64,000 nt of DNA from Sipunculus nudus (Eukaryota > Annelida > Sipuncula > Golfingiida > Sipunculidae): contig CM049306.1 of assembly GCA_026874595.1 (NCBI GenBank), forward strand, positions 47,124,019 to 47,188,018, written 5' to 3'. Position 1 is the first letter of the stretch; every line of letters begins with the position of its first letter. Below are positions 60,141 through 64,000 of the stretch, piece by piece. Made by a program: the position numbers and the translations under genes. The notes beneath the pieces were generated by a model that had not been told where the DNA came from, did not search any database, and saw nothing but the letters and a program-made list of their open reading frames with translations.

Positions 60141-62698
60141 AACAAGTGACCCAGGGTCATGACGCTCTGCTGATTAACTATTTGGCTATAGTGTGATACT
60201 AGATGCATTTATGTTTGGTACTGGTTGTTCTAGGTCACCGTACAGAATCCTGTAACTTATCCAAATGTTTTATGGTGACCTATAATTTCCCATGTGAGGG
60301 TACTTCATTGGTAGGGGTCACTAGGTGCAAAATTGTCAAGATTCAGCACCAGTGATGATGATACTAGTCATGATTGAACATTTGCTACTGGTTTAAATAC
60401 TAAAATCATGATCAATAAAGAAGCAAAGTTTCAGGACACTAGATGAAACCCCAGCTTAGAAACTGATAGGATTGCTGTCATTGGTCAGTCTCAAATATTG
60501 AATTAAATAAATGCGTAAAAATTACTAAAAATACAGGTTGTGCCACCAGTCTTCAGGAACGGATAAAATAAGTGATAATAAAAAAGCATACTTGGTTTCA
60601 GAATACTCGATGAAACCACAGCTAAGAAACTGATATGGTTGCTGTCACTTGACGGTCACTAATTAAGAGGGAAAAATAGAAAAAAGGAGGAGCAGCTTTC
60701 CTGAACTGATTAAACTAGTCATGATCAGTATTCATAAAATTTTTCAAGGCAATCTATGCATTAATTATTGAGATATTGGAGCTTGTGTATCAAAATTTAC
60801 TTGAAAAAGGATTATTTCTGGGGAAGTAAACAAGTCTCGTAACTCGGAGAATATTTAGTTTTCCATATGTTACGATATGGACGGACGTCCGGAGAGAAAT
60901 ACCCATCACTATAGCACAGATGATTTTCAGTCATCTGAGCTATAGATGTGTAAAAATTCTGAAACATTACAGGTGGCACCACCACTCTACGAGAACTGAT
61001 GGAACACTCCATGATCAATATGCATACAAAGAACCCTGGCGATCATTGCATCAGTTATTCAGATACTGGAGCTTTTTTTATCATAGATGTGTACAAATTC
61101 TAAAACAATACAGGTGGCACCACCAGTCTACTAGAACTGATGAAACACTCCATGATTAATATGCATACAAAGAATCATGGAGATCAATGCAACGGTTATT
61201 CAGATACTGGGTTTTTTTTTATCAAATGTTTATTCTGGGGGGGGGGGGGCACTTAGGATCTCGGAGGATATCGATAACAGAGACCTAATTTTAGGTTTCC
61301 GAGGAGACACTTCATGGACCTACCTGGGGGATAAGTTAGAAGATTGTAGGTCCAACGGTTACAATTTATATGCCCCTGTTAACGGACGACCGCTTAATTT
61401 GAAGGTCTCAAATAAAAAAAATACAGACCCATCACTATAGCACAGATGATTTTCAGTCAACTGAGCTTAAGATGTTATAAAAAATTCTAAAAAAAAATAC
61501 AGGTGGCACCACCAGTCTGCGGGAACTGATCGAACACTCCATGATCAATAATGCATCCGAGGAATCATGGCGATTAACGCATCAGTTATTCAGATACTGG
61601 AGCTTTTGTATCTAATGTTTAATTGGGGGGGGGGGGGGGGGGTCGGGGGTCTGATGAGCCCGATATCCAAGGGGATATGGAAAAAAGAGACAAATTTAAT
61701 TTTCGAAAATGATATCTCATGGACCTCTCAGGATGTCAAGTTAGAAGATTCTAAGTTTAATGGTTATGGTTTTTGCCCTGTGTTACGGAAACTAATATCA
61801 ACAGATCCCGTATGTATGTGTGATGAACATAAATTTTGTCAAGGGGATAAAAAAATCAGATTCTGTAACACTAGGCAGCGTGAAATGTCTAGGGGAATGA
61901 ATAAAGAAGTCAGTGGTTTTTTTTTAACAAATAACTATAATTTATTCTTAAAACAACCCTTACATTACAATACACTAAATCAATACAATTACACTGTATT
62001 ACAGCGGTATAGCAACAAATCAATACAATTACACAGTAAAATAAACAAAGTGCACAGTATCTGGATTCCACCACTGTCACAACGATAAGTTCTTTAAATG
62101 TATATGCCGGATGAAAAGTACACAAATCCTCTCAGAGAATAACAGTCCAATGTAAAGCTCTTGTAACAATCCAGAAAGTAAACTTGAGGCAGGTTGAGCA
62201 TTAAATTGTATAGAGTTAATAATAGTAGAATCCCTGAAATTACTGGATAATCGGTCAGGTCCCACAAACTGACATAAACACGTCTGTGTCCGCTGGAATA
62301 TTCTCTCACCTCCCCTGCTTTAAAACACAGCCCCCTATTTATAACTTCTTGCCCCAAGCCGAGAATTTTCCACTTCTCGAACAGTCTAAAGGATCTAACA
62401 TAATACACAGTAAACATGCATTATAGGAATCATCTAGAAGAACATCTACATACCAGGGCGACACGTGGGTCCACACGTGAGCCAGACCCGGCTCGGCCAG
62501 GCGAGAAAGCCCCAAGCTAGCATGACAACGAGGGTTCAACCATTACGGATTTAACTGAGAGTGCAACTACAACACGAGTTACGCCCGTGTCACACAATAA
62601 AAAGAGCACCTGTAACACCTGCTAACGGCCGGACGGAAGGACGACGGACAAAGACCCGTAGTTATAGCTCAGATGATCTTAAGTCAGCTAAGCTAAAA
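60141..62698 (-). mobile_element. Helentron-like element, minus orientation, split by an LTR
   Basis: The minus-strand 3' end AGAGCGTCATGACCCTGGGTCACTTGTT lies at 60168-60141, and the 5' end TTTTAGCTTAGCTGACTT...ATCATCTGAGCTATA at 62698-62662. Two further degraded 5'-type hairpins at about 60909-60943 and 61437-61468 (CAGATGATTTTCAGTCA(T/A)CTGAGCT) show that it contains internal 5'-end copies. Long G runs lie near 61237 and 61626. LTR copy 5 sits inside. No coding sequence. Confidence 0.75.
61781..62617 (-). mobile_element. Solo LTR, copy 5
   Basis: An 837-bp copy with TGTTAC/GTAACA ends and a 4-bp duplication CCTG (61777-61780 and 62618-62621). The undisturbed relative at about 61371 reads GCCCCTGTTAACGG, and excision here gives GCCCTGCTAACGG, so the duplication is confirmed by comparison with an empty site. 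TATA and AATAAA signals are on the minus strand. Confidence 0.9.
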
Positions 62699-63110
62699 AC
62701 TATTTTAAGAGTTTTGGTAAACAGAATATAGCTTTTCTAAAACATAGTTTTTTAAAGTTATACATACATAAGTAGAAAAAGAGATATTCTAGAGTGAATT
62801 CAAGAAAATGTTCCACAAAGGCCTATCGTACAGTGTTTAAAGAAAATATAGAACATTTATCGCAGACCCTCTATTCTGTTATTCGATCCCCGGTCATTTT
62901 GATAACAGATTAGCATCCTTTCCAGGTGACCATGATGTTGAGATCATAACCAGGATGCATTAGCGGCAATCATGCAAGTCTCTGAGTTGATGTATAAAAT
63001 TCTTTATTTCAGCAATATACAGCAGAGGGGCTGCCAAGCCCATGCTCAGGACCTTGCCCCCAGTTTATGACTGACTCTCAACACATAACATGTCTCCCAG
63101 CAGACATGGG
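62699..63110. other. No feature recognised
   Basis: AT-rich sequence. Confidence 0.5.
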
Positions 63111-63265
63111 GTATTCGTATTCAGTATTCGTATTCATTGTATTCGAATACAGATATTTTCAGTATCGTATTCGTATTCGAATACATTTGTAAAAAGTACA
63201 AAAGTATTTGTATTCCTATTCAAATACAGTGAAGAAGTATTCACATTCATGAATATTTTTCATGA
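63111..63265. repeat. Degenerate GTATTC / GAATAC palindromic repeat
   Basis: Hexamers GTATTC and GAATAC recur, often as GTATTCGAATAC-like palindromes, with A/T-rich spacers. From memory similar arrays occur near ends of some invertebrate DNA transposons; no ends are identifiable here. Confidence 0.7.
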
Positions 63266-63534
63266 ATACATGCAGTATACATTAATGTTGTTTACCTTGT
63301 GTCCTTTATCCATTTGAAAAAAATGTGCCATCATTTCAACAGTGATTGATTTTGACCCACTTAACACTTGCACATTAAGAATCTTATTTAAACATTTTGA
63401 CATTTTTTTTTTAAAGATTAAATTAATATTAATGTGTTAATTTTGTCATGTGTATGTACATCTCCACCAGTCAGACCCTCTTTTTAATTCTACATTTATC
63501 CTACACTAATGTTCTTTAAACATACAAGAAAACA

Positions 63535-64000
63535 GGTATCTACATGGGGCAAGCAACGCTGTCCATATCCTTTGCTTTGTACCCTTTATGTCTGATAATG
63601 CCACAATAAAACTTCCTTTGTAGAGGCTGGAGGTAGCTAGGCCAGCATGCTACGAGACCAAGTCCACTCAAGTTCAAAGGGTTGAAAGCTTAGTAATTAC
63701 CCCTGCCTGGTCTAGGTAACAGCCCTGACAGGGATGACAGCCAAATACCTTACTTGACCAAACCTGATGTTCATTCCAGTATCTTGGTAAACCTGTAATT
63801 CACATAACTGTGAATTGTGTACCTAGTAACTGGCCCCAACCCTGTTCAGTGTACATATGAGCCAACTTTGGACATGGGGCATGTAAGCAACCCCCGGTAT
63901 ACATGTATATCCTTTGTTGGTTGCTGTATACTTGTGCTGATGATATAATACTGCAATGAACTTCCTGTTTAAGAGGCTTGAGATTGACCAGCTTGCTAAC
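63535..64000 (+). repeat. Tandem repeat, period about 340 bp, running off the window
   Basis: ACATGGGGCA...AAGCAAC...TATCCTTTG, then CTGATAATG...CAAT(A/G)AAACTTCCT(T/G)T...AGAGGCT...CCAGC(A/T)TGCTA, occurs near 63543-63650 and again near 63873-64000. The second unit is cut by the window end. Confidence 0.65.

Noticed and set aside
61567-62088. 173-codon plus frame
   Set aside because: It runs through a G tract, a Helentron-like repeat and into LTR copy 5, so it is a chimaera of repeats.
63111-63265. CRISPR-like array
   Set aside because: The repeats are short, degenerate, palindromic hexamers without regular spacers, and the genome is eukaryotic.

Overview
This window looks like intergenic or intronic DNA from an invertebrate animal, most likely a bivalve mollusc. 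It is AT-rich throughout. I found no complete host gene, no rRNA or tRNA gene, and no bacterial-style gene organisation. The bivalve assignment rests on recall of repeat families: elements opening with a hairpin AGCTCAGCTGACT/AGTCATCTGAGCT followed by GTCC microsatellites ('pearl'-like or Helentron-associated repeats), and a Helitron helicase fused to an endonuclease. It is a judgement, not a database match.

Layout. 0.1-5.8 kb: a foldback element with about 600-bp inverted arms, carrying a solo LTR. 6.7-6.9 kb: a short poly-G MITE. 7.3-10.6 kb: single-copy-looking DNA with blocks that recur in the same order at 39.1-40.0 kb. 15.7-17.3 kb: a hAT-like element with a perfect 8-bp target duplication. 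18.2-19.1 kb: two tRNA-like mini-elements and a TA-flanked MITE. 19.8-21.6 kb: a satellite split by a solo LTR. 21.8-22.2 kb: a SINE with a 13-bp target duplication. 22.9-23.6 kb: a 36-bp minisatellite and a second poly-G MITE. 23.9-37.5 kb: Helentron territory, with non-autonomous elements, a decayed Rep-helicase-endonuclease pseudogene, two solo LTR insertions and a second foldback element. 41-44.3 kb: more Helentron-like repeats, one holding a 134-bp element with a tRNA-like promoter and LTR-like ends. 45.5-47.3 kb: an inverted-repeat element and an old SINE. 54.5-56.3 kb: a 1.8-kb element of the poly-G MITE family. 60.1-62.7 kb: an inverted Helentron-like repeat broken by a fifth solo LTR. 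63.1-64.0 kb: tandem repeats running off the window.

The only clearly protein-derived sequence is the Helentron pseudogene (28.6-36.9 kb): the C-terminal part of the Rep region, an SF1/PIF1-type helicase with Walker A and B and a VALSRAR motif, and an AP-endonuclease-like domain. It has several stops, frameshifts and two large insertions, so it is dead. The most interesting observations are (i) that this Helentron fragment ends in the same palindromic 3' terminus as the coding-free repeats, tying the two together; (ii) a 134-bp element that combines a Pol III-type A/B box tRNA-like core with TGTTAC...GTAACA ends and a 4-bp target duplication, the same ends and duplication length as the five 750-843 bp solo LTRs nearby; and (iii) clear nesting that lets insertions be ordered in time.
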